64,000 bases of DNA from Mangrovibacterium lignilyticum (GCF_010882175.1 NZ_WKLH01000002.1:1657790-1721789), one strand, 5' to 3'. Numbered from the stretch's first letter, positions 26,273-34,474 are shown. The notes: a model not told the origin generated them from the sequence alone. Numbers and translations: made by a program.

Positions 26273-29044
26273 TCAACCCGTTGATCCAAGTGCGTTCGCG
26301 ATTGCGTTCACACACTGCAACAACGCAAATAAGTAATCATCTTCATCAGGCGTTTTATTCTTTTTGCTTTCGCGCCATTTCTGCAAGAGCTCAATTTGTG
26401 AATCGTGCAAAAAGTTCAGCGCCTCGGCACGCAAGATTGTCGAGTAATAGTGACTCTTACGCCGTTCATTCATGGGTTTCTTCAACAAGGCCGTCAACAT
26501 GTCACGCGTCAGTTGCAGCTCATCTTTCATCATCGTCAGGATTCGCTCCCGGATAAATTTCTCCTCAACCAAACCGGCATACTTTTCCATGATCACCTCA
26601 TCGGTCGACGCTAAGCTCGAATCCAGGTTGGTCATCACATAACGCACAAAGGGATCGTACTTCACCAAATGAAGCAGTTTCTCCCACTCTGCCGGCTGTT
26701 TGGTTTTCATCTCATTCAAGGTTGACCCCACACCGTACCAACTGGTAATGTTGAAGCGCGATTGTGACCAACTGAATACCCATGGAATCGCCCGCAGATC
26801 TTCCATGCTGCGTTTCCCTGAACGTCGGGCAGGCCGCGAGCCAATCTTGCTCGATTCAATGACATCGATTGGTGTTGCCTGTTCGAAGAAACGAATGAAA
26901 TCAGGATCGGACAGCAGCTTCCGGTAATAGAAGCGACCGCGATCGCCCAACCTGCGGAAAAGCGTTTCAACTTCTTCCCGCTGGCCGGTTGTATTTTTGT
27001 GCAGAATGGTTTGAGCCGTCACGCTCGAGATCATCAGTTCGAGGTTATAGGCGGCGTTCACCAGGTTGGCATATTTCCGTTCGATGGTTTCACCTTGTTC
27101 TGTAATCCGGATCTTTCCGTTGATCGATCCGAAAGGCAAGGTTTTAACAAACCAGTGCGTTGGACCGGCACCGCGGCTGATACTTCCTCCCGTACCATGG
27201 AAAAAGCGAATGCTCACACCGTGTTTGAGCCCGATTTCCGTTAATTCCTTTTGTGCTTCGTGCAAAAACCACGAGCTGGCCAGAATACCGCCATCCTTAT
27301 TACTGTCGCTGTAACCAATCATCACATCCTGGATGAGTTCCCCATTCGGATTTTCCAGGGCCTGCAACTTCAAACTGTTTTTCACCACCGGATGATTCAG
27401 GTAGTCATCCAGAATACCGGGACTTTCCTTCAGGTCTTCGATTGTTTCGAACAACGGCACCACCGGCAATTGCGCCGCCAGCCCTGTTTGTTGTTTAATC
27501 ATCAGGCCGGCTTCCCGCATAAACAGGTAAACGGTCAGTAAATCCTCGGCATTGCGGGTCATACTCACAATGAGTTTACCCAAGGCCTGCGATCCGTATT
27601 TTTGAATGTGCTCATTCACCACCTGCAGCGAACGAACAACATTGGTTCCTTCTTTATCCAAACTTTGATAGCGCACCAAAAACGGGCGGTTGATCTTCAA
27701 CTCCTGATCCAGGAACTCGCGTTTGGCTTGTTGCGACGATTCAACTTTCTCTGCTGTCTGATCGCCCAACGAAGTTCTCACAAGCTGACTAAGCGCTTTC
27801 TCATGATATTCACTGTTTTGCCGGATATCCAGTTTGGCCAGGTGAAAGCCGAATACCTTCAGCAGGCGTTTGCAACGCCCAACATCAATCCGGGCAACTT
27901 CCCCGATTCCGGATGCTTCCAGTTCGGCATACAACAAATCCAGGTCGGCAATCAGTTCACCGGCATTTTTATAGCTGGCATCCCGGTCCTCCAATTCCGG
28001 ACTGGACTCGCGGCTCAGGTCAATTGGAATTTTATGCAGCAACAAAAGAACGAAAGCTCTGAAAACCTCGTCATTATGTTCCTTCAATTCAATCTTGGCC
28101 TCTTGTCCCAGCTCTGCAGCCAAAACAGTAATCCGCGTAGCAAATTCCTTGCTGGCTTCCCGGATATTGCGGTAGATGCTCAGTTTCTGAGCCAATTCTT
28201 TCAATTCGTTTTTAACGATTGAAAAAGCATGAACCCGCAGCTTTTTCAAAGTCATCTTCGTGATCTCGGGAGTGACCAGCGGGTGACCGTCACGATCTCC
28301 CCCAACCCAGTTCCCAAACGATAAGCCGGGAAACAGATCCGTGTTATTCAATAAGTCCGGATCGAAGCCTGATTCTTTCCAGGCCTGGCGCAGGCGTTTA
28401 TCCAGGATGATAATCACACCCGGGAAAACATTTGTGAGGTAGTGGAGAATATTATCCAGCTCCGATTCGAGCCGGGGCTTTTCAATGTAGATTTCACCCA
28501 CATGCCAAAGGCGATGGAGAATCTGCTTAATCTCTGTTCTGATTTCCTCCTGCTCAATACGGGTGTACATCTGGTTTTCCCGCTTAACCAGCAAGAGGTA
28601 TAGCTTGCGGTATTCGTGCAAAACAACCGAACGTTTGGCTTCCGTTGGGTGAGCCGTCAAAACCGGTTCAACAAGCACCGACGGCATGACCTCCAAAATC
28701 TGTTGTTCGCTGACACCTTGCGATTTCAACAATTTAAACTGGTGGGCCCATAAGCCATTCACACTGGCCATCTCGTCATCTTCTTTATGACGACGGCTTT
28801 GTACGGCACCATTCACCTCCACTAAATTGAGCAACTGAAAACACATCGACATCAGGTGGATGTATTCGTTGTTGATCAAATCTTTCGGCGTTGGCTTGAC
28901 CGTTGTATCTAACCACGGGATTAACCCGACCAGGTATTCCTTCTTACTTTCTTCCAGCACTTCCTGGAAACACTGTAATAAAAACTGAAGATCGCCATAA
29001 GGCTTCCCAAGCGCTTCCTTCACTTGGTTGAAAATTGTACTCAT
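26273..29044 (-). CDS. ppc: Phosphoenolpyruvate carboxylase
   Basis: A 923-residue cytosolic enzyme that carboxylates PEP with bicarbonate to oxaloacetate, replenishing the citric acid cycle. Catalytic features include VLTAHPTEAKR with H132, GYSDSNKDGG near 575, the glycine loop FHGTGGSISRGAG near 612, and RAIPWVFSWSQSR near 765. Length matches bacterial enzymes. The C-terminus ends GSTG where most enzymes end QNTG, a minor change at the allosteric/active site tail. The bicarbonate-related neighbour lies downstream. The gene is first in its unit, with an AT-rich upstream region. Confidence 0.96.
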   Translation of the reverse strand: MSTIFNQVKEALGKPYGDLQFLLQCFQEVLEESKKEYLVGLIPWLDTTVKPTPKDLINNEYIHLMSMCFQLLNLVEVNGAVQSRRHKEDDEMASVNGLWAHQFKLLKSQGVSEQQILEVMPSVLVEPVLTAHPTEAKRSVVLHEYRKLYLLLVKRENQMYTRIEQEEIRTEIKQILHRLWHVGEIYIEKPRLESELDNILHYLTNVFPGVIIILDKRLRQAWKESGFDPDLLNNTDLFPGLSFGNWVGGDRDGHPLVTPEITKMTLKKLRVHAFSIVKNELKELAQKLSIYRNIREASKEFATRITVLAAELGQEAKIELKEHNDEVFRAFVLLLLHKIPIDLSRESSPELEDRDASYKNAGELIADLDLLYAELEASGIGEVARIDVGRCKRLLKVFGFHLAKLDIRQNSEYHEKALSQLVRTSLGDQTAEKVESSQQAKREFLDQELKINRPFLVRYQSLDKEGTNVVRSLQVVNEHIQKYGSQALGKLIVSMTRNAEDLLTVYLFMREAGLMIKQQTGLAAQLPVVPLFETIEDLKESPGILDDYLNHPVVKNSLKLQALENPNGELIQDVMIGYSDSNKDGGILASSWFLHEAQKELTEIGLKHGVSIRFFHGTGGSISRGAGPTHWFVKTLPFGSINGKIRITEQGETIERKYANLVNAAYNLELMISSVTAQTILHKNTTGQREEVETLFRRLGDRGRFYYRKLLSDPDFIRFFEQATPIDVIESSKIGSRPARRSGKRSMEDLRAIPWVFSWSQSRFNITSWYGVGSTLNEMKTKQPAEWEKLLHLVKYDPFVRYVMTNLDSSLASTDEVIMEKYAGLVEEKFIRERILTMMKDELQLTRDMLTALLKKPMNERRKSHYYSTILRAEALNFLHDSQIELLQKWRESKKNKTPDEDDYLFALLQCVNAIANALGSTG

Positions 29045-29352
29045 AGTTTAAGTCTTTTCGGTTTTACAGAACAGCCAACTGTTTTAGGTGTTCACAGAAA
29101 ATGAGCAGATCAGCTAATTTTACAAAATTTCGTTTGATTTAGCCGTTTAAACCGTGCAAATTTCCAAAACGAAAACAACAAGGCATCCCTCGGCTAAACC
29201 TTTCGCTAAACGCTTAACCGATCATCGAAACATTGCTTTTATTCCCCTTAAGCGAATAAGAAGGTCGACGTTCAAGAACTTTCCTGCCCGATGCCTGTTG
29301 AACCAAACTGATTTGTATTTTACAGACCAAGGAATAACCAATCAGATAACAC
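29045..29352. other. Intergenic region upstream of ppc
   Basis: A 308-base region between divergent ppc and the NTF2-like gene, AT-rich near ppc. An open frame at 29154-29456 overlaps the next gene and has no features. No hairpin or RNA gene was seen; promoters for both sides are expected here. Confidence 0.5.
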
Positions 29353-29739
29353 ATGAAGCCGAACCAAACAAACTTAAAGGAAATCGCCTCCGATTTTCTA
29401 ACCCACGTGGCAACCGGAAAAGTGGAGGAAGCATTCGTCAATTGGGTGGCCAATGACTTCAAACACCATAACCCCTGGTTTAAAGGCGATGCGCAGTCGC
29501 TCAAACAGGCCATGATTGAAAATGCAGCAGCGTCGCCCGAAAAATCGCTTCAGATTAAGCAGACCATCGCCGAAGAAAAAAGCGTGATGACCTTTTCACA
29601 CATCTGCCAGCACCCGACCGACAAAGGCTATGCAAGCGTTCACATATTTCTGTTCGACGATAACCAAAAAATAACAGAGTTGTGGGACGTCGGTATGCAA
29701 ATTCCGGACGTTATCGCCAATGAACACGGCCTGTTTTAA
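29353..29739 (+). CDS. SnoaL/NTF2-like domain protein
   Basis: A 128-residue single-domain protein with the cone-shaped NTF2/SnoaL fold signature: an N-terminal helix (EIASDFLTHVATGKVEEAFVNWV), ANDFKHHNPWFKGDAQSLKQAM, and C-terminal strands SVHIFLFDDNQKITELWDV. Proteins of this type often annotate as polyketide cyclase-like or ester cyclase-like, but the substrate is not deducible. No signal peptide, so cytosolic. It stands alone. Confidence 0.82.
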   Translation: MKPNQTNLKEIASDFLTHVATGKVEEAFVNWVANDFKHHNPWFKGDAQSLKQAMIENAAASPEKSLQIKQTIAEEKSVMTFSHICQHPTDKGYASVHIFLFDDNQKITELWDVGMQIPDVIANEHGLF

Positions 29740-30073
29740 GCGGCTGTCGGAAAAGTCGGGTGAATTTTGCCGGCACAATCAGGTTGGAAGTCCGGCCCTG
29801 GTTCCTAACCCCTATATCCCCTAAAGGGGACTTAAGCCTCACCTTCAGGAACGGCTTGGGAAGATCAATCGAAAGTGGAAAACAATTTGCAAGCAGACAA
29901 AACCTGCCAGCCATTTTTTTTTGACAAAAGCCTCAATTTCGGGGCAAAACGGTCCTGTTTCGTTGCGAATTCTTAAATAAGTTTAAAGATGTTGCAATTT
30001 GTATGACAAGTGCTTGATGCATCTGTAAATTTAGACTACTTTCACTACTGGAAAACGAAATTAGTCGAATATA
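29740..30073. other. Intergenic region with CCCC-TAAA-GGGG element
   Basis: A 334-base region without a credible gene. It contains the phrase ATCCCCTAAAGGGGACTT near 29818, a small hairpin of a type scattered through Bacteroidota genomes. The AT-rich last 100 bases presumably hold the promoter for the TetR gene at 30074. Confidence 0.5.
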
Positions 30074-30673
30074 ATGGTGCTAGAGAAAGACGAAAATGCA
30101 AAACTTGAAATCCTCCGCGAGGCGCAAAAGCTGTTTCAACAGTTTGGCTTGAAAAAGACAACCATGGATGAAATTGCAGGGTCATGCGGAAAAGCCAAGA
30201 GCACCCTCTATCATTATTTCAAAAGTAAAGAAGACGTTTTCGATGCTGTTATCGAAATGGAGATGACCAACCTGCGCAAAGTGGTCAAAGAAAAGGTTGA
30301 ATCGCAAAAAACAGTCGCCGATAAGCTCAAAACATACATCCTGGAGTTTCAGCGCGAGTCGGTTAAAAAAGCCAATCTGTACCGGATTGTCCAATACAAA
30401 ACACAACACGAGAAACGATCGAAGATCCTCTTTCACCGGATGATGGAATTTGAAAAAGCCTACATCCTTCGGATCATGCAGGATGCTTATGATGCCGGCG
30501 AATGTCCGGACTATTGTACGGCCGACCTTCCTGCGGTAGCCGAATTGCTGCTGGCCGGCTTTTACGGAACAATCCAATACCTGATTGAAAGGGATGACCA
30601 GACTGATCAGCAAAAACTCGAAAAAATCGCTGAAATCTTCACCCAGAAACTATTCGGCAAATCTGCCGGCTAA
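30074..30673 (+). CDS. TetR/AcrR-family transcriptional regulator
   Basis: A 199-residue regulator. The N-terminal helix-turn-helix is at about residues 10-55 (EAQKLFQQFGLKKTTMDEIA, then KSTLYHYFKSKEDVF). The helical C-terminal part binds an unknown ligand and dimerises. It is on the plus strand, 225 bases before a second TetR gene. No gene it obviously controls is adjacent apart from that. The flanking DNA here lacks the AGACC-N4-GGTCT palindromes found upstream of the second regulator. Confidence 0.9.
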   Translation: MVLEKDENAKLEILREAQKLFQQFGLKKTTMDEIAGSCGKAKSTLYHYFKSKEDVFDAVIEMEMTNLRKVVKEKVESQKTVADKLKTYILEFQRESVKKANLYRIVQYKTQHEKRSKILFHRMMEFEKAYILRIMQDAYDAGECPDYCTADLPAVAELLLAGFYGTIQYLIERDDQTDQQKLEKIAEIFTQKLFGKSAG

Positions 30674-30848
30674 AATCCGATTAAAAGACGCAAATAGTTT
30701 TCAGTTCAATTGATCCCCGATCAGCAACGAGGTCGCTGCCTGTCATTACAAAACGTCCATCATCGGTTGGGTAAACCGGTTTAATCCCTGAAACAACCGG
30801 ACCAAACTCCCTGCTTAAGTTAATTCTTCATTAACTCAGTTCAAAAAA

Positions 30849-30862
30849 AGACCATTCGGTCT
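30849..30862. promoter_or_regulatory. Operator copy 1 (AGACC-N4-GGTCT)
   Basis: Palindrome AGACCATTCGGTCT upstream of the second TetR gene, 22 bases (about two helical turns) from copy 2. The same palindrome precedes the flavin reductase gene. Confidence 0.8.
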
Positions 30863-30869
30863 CCTAGTT

Positions 30870-30885
30870 TAGACCGAGTGGTCTA
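30870..30885. promoter_or_regulatory. Operator copy 2 (TAGACC-N4-GGTCTA)
   Basis: Palindrome TAGACCGAGTGGTCTA. Its right end overlaps the putative -7 promoter box at 30884-30891, so a bound repressor would block initiation. From memory, NemR-type regulators use similar sites. Confidence 0.82.
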
Positions 30886-30891
30886 TTTTTG
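30884..30891 (+). promoter_or_regulatory. Putative -7 promoter box of the second TetR gene
   Basis: TATTTTTG matches the Bacteroidota consensus TAnnTTTG. The ATG at 30899 is only 7 bases further, so the transcript could be leaderless. Confidence 0.5.
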
Positions 30892-30898
30892 TATCATT

Positions 30899-31480
30899 AT
30901 GAGCAAAGCAGAACGTACACGACAGTTTATCATTGAAAAAGCAGCTCCCATTATCAACAGGAAGGGCATGGCCGGCGCTTCACTGAGCGATATTATGGAG
31001 GCAACCGGATTGGCCAAAGGTTGCATCTACGGGAACTTCGAAAACAAAGATGAAATCTGCCTCGAAGCGTTCAACTACCTGTCTCAAAGCTATGTAAAAA
31101 GTATGATGGCGCACCTTCAGCCGTTCACCGGGAGCAAAGCAAAACTCATTGCTTACCTCGATTACACCCTGGCCGGAAAACACAGGGATGAAATGGGAGG
31201 CTGCCCGGTTATTAATTTTGGTGCTGAGTCGGATGATACCCATCCGGCGGTTCGCGAACGGGTTAAACAAGTCATCCGGTCATCGCGGGAGTTTATTACC
31301 TCCTTGCTTCGTGAAGGAGTGGAGAGCGGTGACTACTCGCCCGATCTGAATTGCGAAACCCAGGCGCTAAAAATATACACCTTGCTCGAAGGGGCGGTCA
31401 TCATCAGCCGTATCGAAAACAACAGAGAACAATTAGAACAGATCGTGAATCTGATCAAAGCAGAAATTGAAACATTCTGA
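30899..31480 (+). CDS. TetR-family repressor, probably of the OYE reductase
   Basis: A 193-residue regulator starting MSKAERTRQ; the seven codons upstream of this ATG overlap the promoter and operator. The helix-turn-helix is at about residues 25-50 (GASLSDIMEATGLAKGCIYGNF). The C-terminal half has the conserved GCPVINFGAES loop, with a Cys, seen in TetR repressors that respond to electrophiles (NemR/AcuR-like). Two operators precede it and one lies between it and the reductase gene 50 bases downstream. Autorepression and control of the reductase are strongly suggested by these sites. The inducer is probably an electrophile, by analogy. Confidence 0.9.
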   Translation: MSKAERTRQFIIEKAAPIINRKGMAGASLSDIMEATGLAKGCIYGNFENKDEICLEAFNYLSQSYVKSMMAHLQPFTGSKAKLIAYLDYTLAGKHRDEMGGCPVINFGAESDDTHPAVRERVKQVIRSSREFITSLLREGVESGDYSPDLNCETQALKIYTLLEGAVIISRIENNREQLEQIVNLIKAEIETF

Positions 31481-31499
31481 AAAAAATTTAAACAGGAAC

Positions 31500-31513
31500 A
31501 GACCAATTGGTCT
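31500..31513. promoter_or_regulatory. Operator copy 3 (AGACCAATTGGTCT)
   Basis: A perfect palindrome 17 bases before the start of the flavin reductase gene, the same as the two upstream of the TetR gene. Confidence 0.82.
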
Positions 31514-31530
31514 AAAAGAAACAAACAGCT

Positions 31531-32622
31531 ATGGAAAATAATTTATTCACACCGCTCCGGTTAGGAGATTACACCCTGAAAAACAGGGTCGTTATGGCGC
31601 CATTGACACGCATGCGCGCCAATCCGTCCGATTTGGCACCGACCGATTTGAATGTTGAATATTATCGTCAACGCTCAAGCGCCGGTCTCATTGTAACCGA
31701 AGCCTCGCAAATATCACCACTGGGTATGGGTTATCCGCTCACCCCCGGTATTTACAGCCCCGCACAAGTTGCCGGTTGGAAAAAAGTAACCGACGCTGTT
31801 CATGCTGAAGAAGGAAACATCTTCATTCAGTTGTGGCATGTTGGCCGGGTATCGCACAGTTCGTTGCATCCCGAAGAAGGTCTTCCGGTAGCGCCATCGG
31901 CTGTTGCTGCCCCGGGAATGACTTTTACCGCCAGCTTTGAGCAAGTGCCTTTTGAAACACCGCGTGCAATCACGGTCGACGAAATTAAACAAACCATTCA
32001 GGACTACCGGAAAGCAGCCGAAAACGCCAAAGCAGCCGGTTTCGACGGTGTGGAACTGCATGCCGCCAATGGTTATTTGCTGCACGAGTTCATGCACGAA
32101 ACCAGCAACCAACGCACCGACGAATATGGCGGTTCGGTGGAGAACAAAGCCCGGCTTGTATTTGAAGTGCTCGACGAACTGGTTGATGTACTCGGTGCCG
32201 GAAAAGTTGGTATTCGCCTGTCACCCTTCGTTTACCCTTACGGCGAGTACGATCCGGAATCGTACGAAGTGTATCAGTACATTATTGAGAAGCTGAACGA
32301 TTACCAACTGGCTTATGCCCACCTGGTTCGTTACCGCCAGGGTGAAATTGAGCATGTAGCCGAAAAAGAAGCAGCACTCTGGAAAGCATTCAACGGAACC
32401 ATTATTACGGCTGACGGCTTTACACCCGAAAGCGGTGAAGAATATGTTGCCAGCGGCAAGGCCGACGCCATTGCTTACGGTCGTCACTTCATTGCCAACC
32501 CCGATCTTCCCAAACGGATCCGGTTGAAAGCTGAATTAAATCCGTACGATCGGGATACCTTCTACGGAGGCGCCGAAAAAGGCTACACCGATTACCCGTT
32601 CCTGGAGACGCAAAAGGCTTAA
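31531..32622 (+). CDS. Old yellow enzyme family alkene reductase
   Basis: A 363-residue FMN enzyme that reduces activated alkenes and nitro-compounds with NAD(P)H (NemA/OYE class). It has the TIM-barrel order: LFTPLRLGDYTLKNRVVMAPLTR at the start, the substrate-anion pair H177/N180 in ELHAANGYLLHEF, and the FMN phosphate region ADGFTPESGE...AIAYGRHFIANPDLP near 300-340. It lies 50 bases after its likely TetR repressor, with one operator between them, and is followed by a strong hairpin terminator. Electrophile detoxification is the probable job. Confidence 0.93.
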   Translation: MENNLFTPLRLGDYTLKNRVVMAPLTRMRANPSDLAPTDLNVEYYRQRSSAGLIVTEASQISPLGMGYPLTPGIYSPAQVAGWKKVTDAVHAEEGNIFIQLWHVGRVSHSSLHPEEGLPVAPSAVAAPGMTFTASFEQVPFETPRAITVDEIKQTIQDYRKAAENAKAAGFDGVELHAANGYLLHEFMHETSNQRTDEYGGSVENKARLVFEVLDELVDVLGAGKVGIRLSPFVYPYGEYDPESYEVYQYIIEKLNDYQLAYAHLVRYRQGEIEHVAEKEAALWKAFNGTIITADGFTPESGEEYVASGKADAIAYGRHFIANPDLPKRIRLKAELNPYDRDTFYGGAEKGYTDYPFLETQKA

Positions 32623-32649
32623 TCAGAACAAAAAGTTACGCCATAACAC

Positions 32650-32690
32650 AGAGGCGCTACCCGTTGATCAACAACACGGGGGGCGCCTCT
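32650..32690 (+). terminator. Terminator after the OYE reductase
   Basis: Stem AGAGGCGC / GCGCCTCT with a long loop, followed by a T-rich run, 28 bases after the stop. Confidence 0.75.
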
Positions 32691-33120
32691 CTTCGTTTTG
32701 GCACTCCGGCACCCAAGCCTCCCCTTTCCTTGCCTTCCCGACAAACAGCCCGCTCTTCCGCAGGCTACCGGCCACAAACAACAACAATCCGATCCCGCAA
32801 CTCACTCATAACAAACGAATAAAACCCTTCTATTCAGCACATTTGTGCATTTTATTGTTTCATTGTTTGCAATTCTTATGCTTAACAGCCATAACTTGCT
32901 GTTCCGTAGACATAAAGTCTGCCGACCCGTTCAACAAAGGAACAAATAAAAAGCTGCAGCGCATTTTGCGGTGCCTGGCAGCATCGATTTTTAAAAAGGA
33001 TTGCCTCTGTGCAGCCTGACAGGACAAAGAGTAAAGCGGTTACTACAAGTGGATCATTCTAAAAGCGATTAAAGTTGTTTTCGACAGGAAATAAACAACT
33101 AAAACCTTTAACCATCACCC
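32691..33120. other. Upstream region of the array 2 ORF
   Basis: No gene seen. It contains CAAACAGCCCGCTC at 32742-32755, an exact 14-base match to the hairpin context before array 1, with AGCC and GGCT able to pair across it. The later part is AT-rich and likely holds the promoter of the array 2 ORF. Confidence 0.5.
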
Positions 33121-33861
33121 ATGGTCTGTTTAAATCTTTTAGAACGATCGCCAATCGATCAACCAACACAAGTGCCATTTTGGGCCATTTCGCCCCAAAA
33201 CAGCCCCAAAAGGGGCTGTATTGAACAATATCCACTTAAATACAACCATATAAATGGCATATACAACCATATAAATGAATTATACAACCATATAAACGGC
33301 ATATACAACCATATAAATGAATTATATGACCATATAAACGGCATATACAACCATATAAATGACATATACAACCATATAAACGGCATATACAACCATATAA
33401 ACGGCATATACAACCATATAAACGGCATATACAACCATATAAATGAATTATATGACCATATAAACGACATATACAACCATATAAATGACATATACAACCA
33501 TATAAACGGCATATACAACCGTATCTGCAAAATTGTTAACTGTATCCGCTTAAAATATGGTTGTATATGGGCTCGTATACATTGTACAGGCTGCCCGATT
33601 AACTGTCTCCGGCGACTATCTGGTTGTATCTGCGCCTTCAGGCCTCGTATTCCCGGGCCACACCAGCATCAACTGTTCGCGTTACACCGAAAAACCCGTA
33701 AAAACAAGTCAACAAGCACCTCTACGAACCAACTCCGTCGGTTTCAGCAAGGGAGCTGCCGGACAGTGTTCTCCCAAACCGGGCAATTCGGTCATTTCAC
33801 TGAAATTGTTGTTTCAAATCCCGATAAATTAAAAACCAAAAAAATGAGTCATTATGAATAA
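33121..33861 (+). CDS. Repetitive ORF with heptad repeats (coding status uncertain)
   Basis: An open frame of 246 codons. After a non-repetitive start containing QNSPKRG (compare PQPNSPLKRG in the ORF at 6494), residues 41-138 are heptads of YNHIN(G/E/D)(I/L). Hydrophobic residues are 3 and 4 apart. Decaying heptads with a Cys/Ile-rich look (IVNCIRL, YGCIWAR, SGCICAF) continue to about residue 180. The frame ends MSHYE and overlaps the start of the FN3-type gene by 8 bases, so translation could be coupled. As with array 1, a stop-free 21-bp unit stays open in many frames (the minus strand is open at 33159-33530), so coding is not proven. Confidence 0.4.
   Translation: MVCLNLLERSPIDQPTQVPFWAISPQNSPKRGCIEQYPLKYNHINGIYNHINELYNHINGIYNHINELYDHINGIYNHINDIYNHINGIYNHINGIYNHINGIYNHINELYDHINDIYNHINDIYNHINGIYNRICKIVNCIRLKYGCIWARIHCTGCPINCLRRLSGCICAFRPRIPGPHQHQLFALHRKTRKNKSTSTSTNQLRRFQQGSCRTVFSQTGQFGHFTEIVVSNPDKLKTKKMSHYE
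33200..33219 (+). other. Hairpin before 21-bp array 2
   Basis: Perfect 8-base stem ACAGCCCC / GGGGCTGT around AAAA, 21 bases before the array. It matches the position and AACAGCCC context of the hairpin before array 1. No T run follows, so it is not an obvious terminator. Confidence 0.55.
33241..33660 (+). repeat. 21-bp-period tandem array 2
   Basis: Thirteen well-conserved 21-base units (TACAACCATATAAATGGCAT plus one base; variants GAA-TTA and GAC-ATA) from 33241 to 33513. From 33514 about seven decaying units keep the same phase and a core of TGTAT. All units start at 33241 plus multiples of 21. It is unrelated in sequence to array 1 but has the same period. Confidence 0.95.
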
Positions 33862-34474
33862 AGTTTTAACCAGTTTCTCACCCAATCGATTAACCGATTC
33901 TGAATTGATTGTACTAAGCGGCGGGGCTTGCAGTCAAATGAATGGCAACCCGCACTTCCCTACTCCTTCGCCGGAGCTGATTACCGTACAAACTGCTACG
34001 GATGAATTCCTGACTGCTGATGAAAAATCGAAAACGGGTTCACACCAGGATGTGGCGATTAAAAATCAGAAAAGGAAGAATTTGGAGAAACTGCTTCATG
34101 CCCTGGCTGTCTATGTGAACCTGACAGCCGATGGCGACGAAGCGATCTTGTTAAGCAGTGGTTTCGAATTGGCTAAAAAAGCCGAAGCGGTTGGACCACT
34201 CGACGCACCTGAAGGCCTGCAGGTAAAAGCGGGTAACGCAAGAGGTTCGCTCAGCGTGAGTTGCAAACGGGTAGCCGGAGCCGGCAGTTATGGCTTCGAA
34301 TACCGCCAGTTGCAAACTGAATCAGATAATGGTTGGATCCGTGTTGATTCGACCAAGCACAATATACTCGTTACCGGCTTAGTAAGCGGAGGCCAATATG
34401 CTTTCCGTGTGATGGCGATAGGGAGTAATCCGCAACGTAACTGGAGTAACGAGGTAAGCAGCTTCGTACTTTAA
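33854..34474 (+). CDS. FN3-type protein with possible double-glycine leader
   Basis: A 206-residue protein. The N-terminus reads LTDSELIVLSGG at residues 13-24, and Leu at -12, Glu at -8, Leu at -7 and -4, and Gly-Gly at -2/-1 fit the double-glycine leader consensus cleaved by C39-peptidase ABC exporters. A helical part (about 70-115) follows, then a fibronectin III-like domain ending WSNEVSSFVL. The layout resembles the gene at 7280. Its start overlaps the array 2 ORF by 8 bases, and a terminator follows. The leader match may be chance, since no ABC exporter gene is in the window. Function is unknown. Confidence 0.75.
   Translation: MNKVLTSFSPNRLTDSELIVLSGGACSQMNGNPHFPTPSPELITVQTATDEFLTADEKSKTGSHQDVAIKNQKRKNLEKLLHALAVYVNLTADGDEAILLSSGFELAKKAEAVGPLDAPEGLQVKAGNARGSLSVSCKRVAGAGSYGFEYRQLQTESDNGWIRVDSTKHNILVTGLVSGGQYAFRVMAIGSNPQRNWSNEVSSFVL

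Noticed and set aside
27602-28222. Plus-strand ORF of 206 codons inside ppc
   Set aside because: Antisense to the conserved PEP carboxylase.
33159-33530. Minus-strand ORF over array 2 (WLYMPFI repeats)
   Set aside because: Same reason; openness follows from the unit length being a multiple of three.
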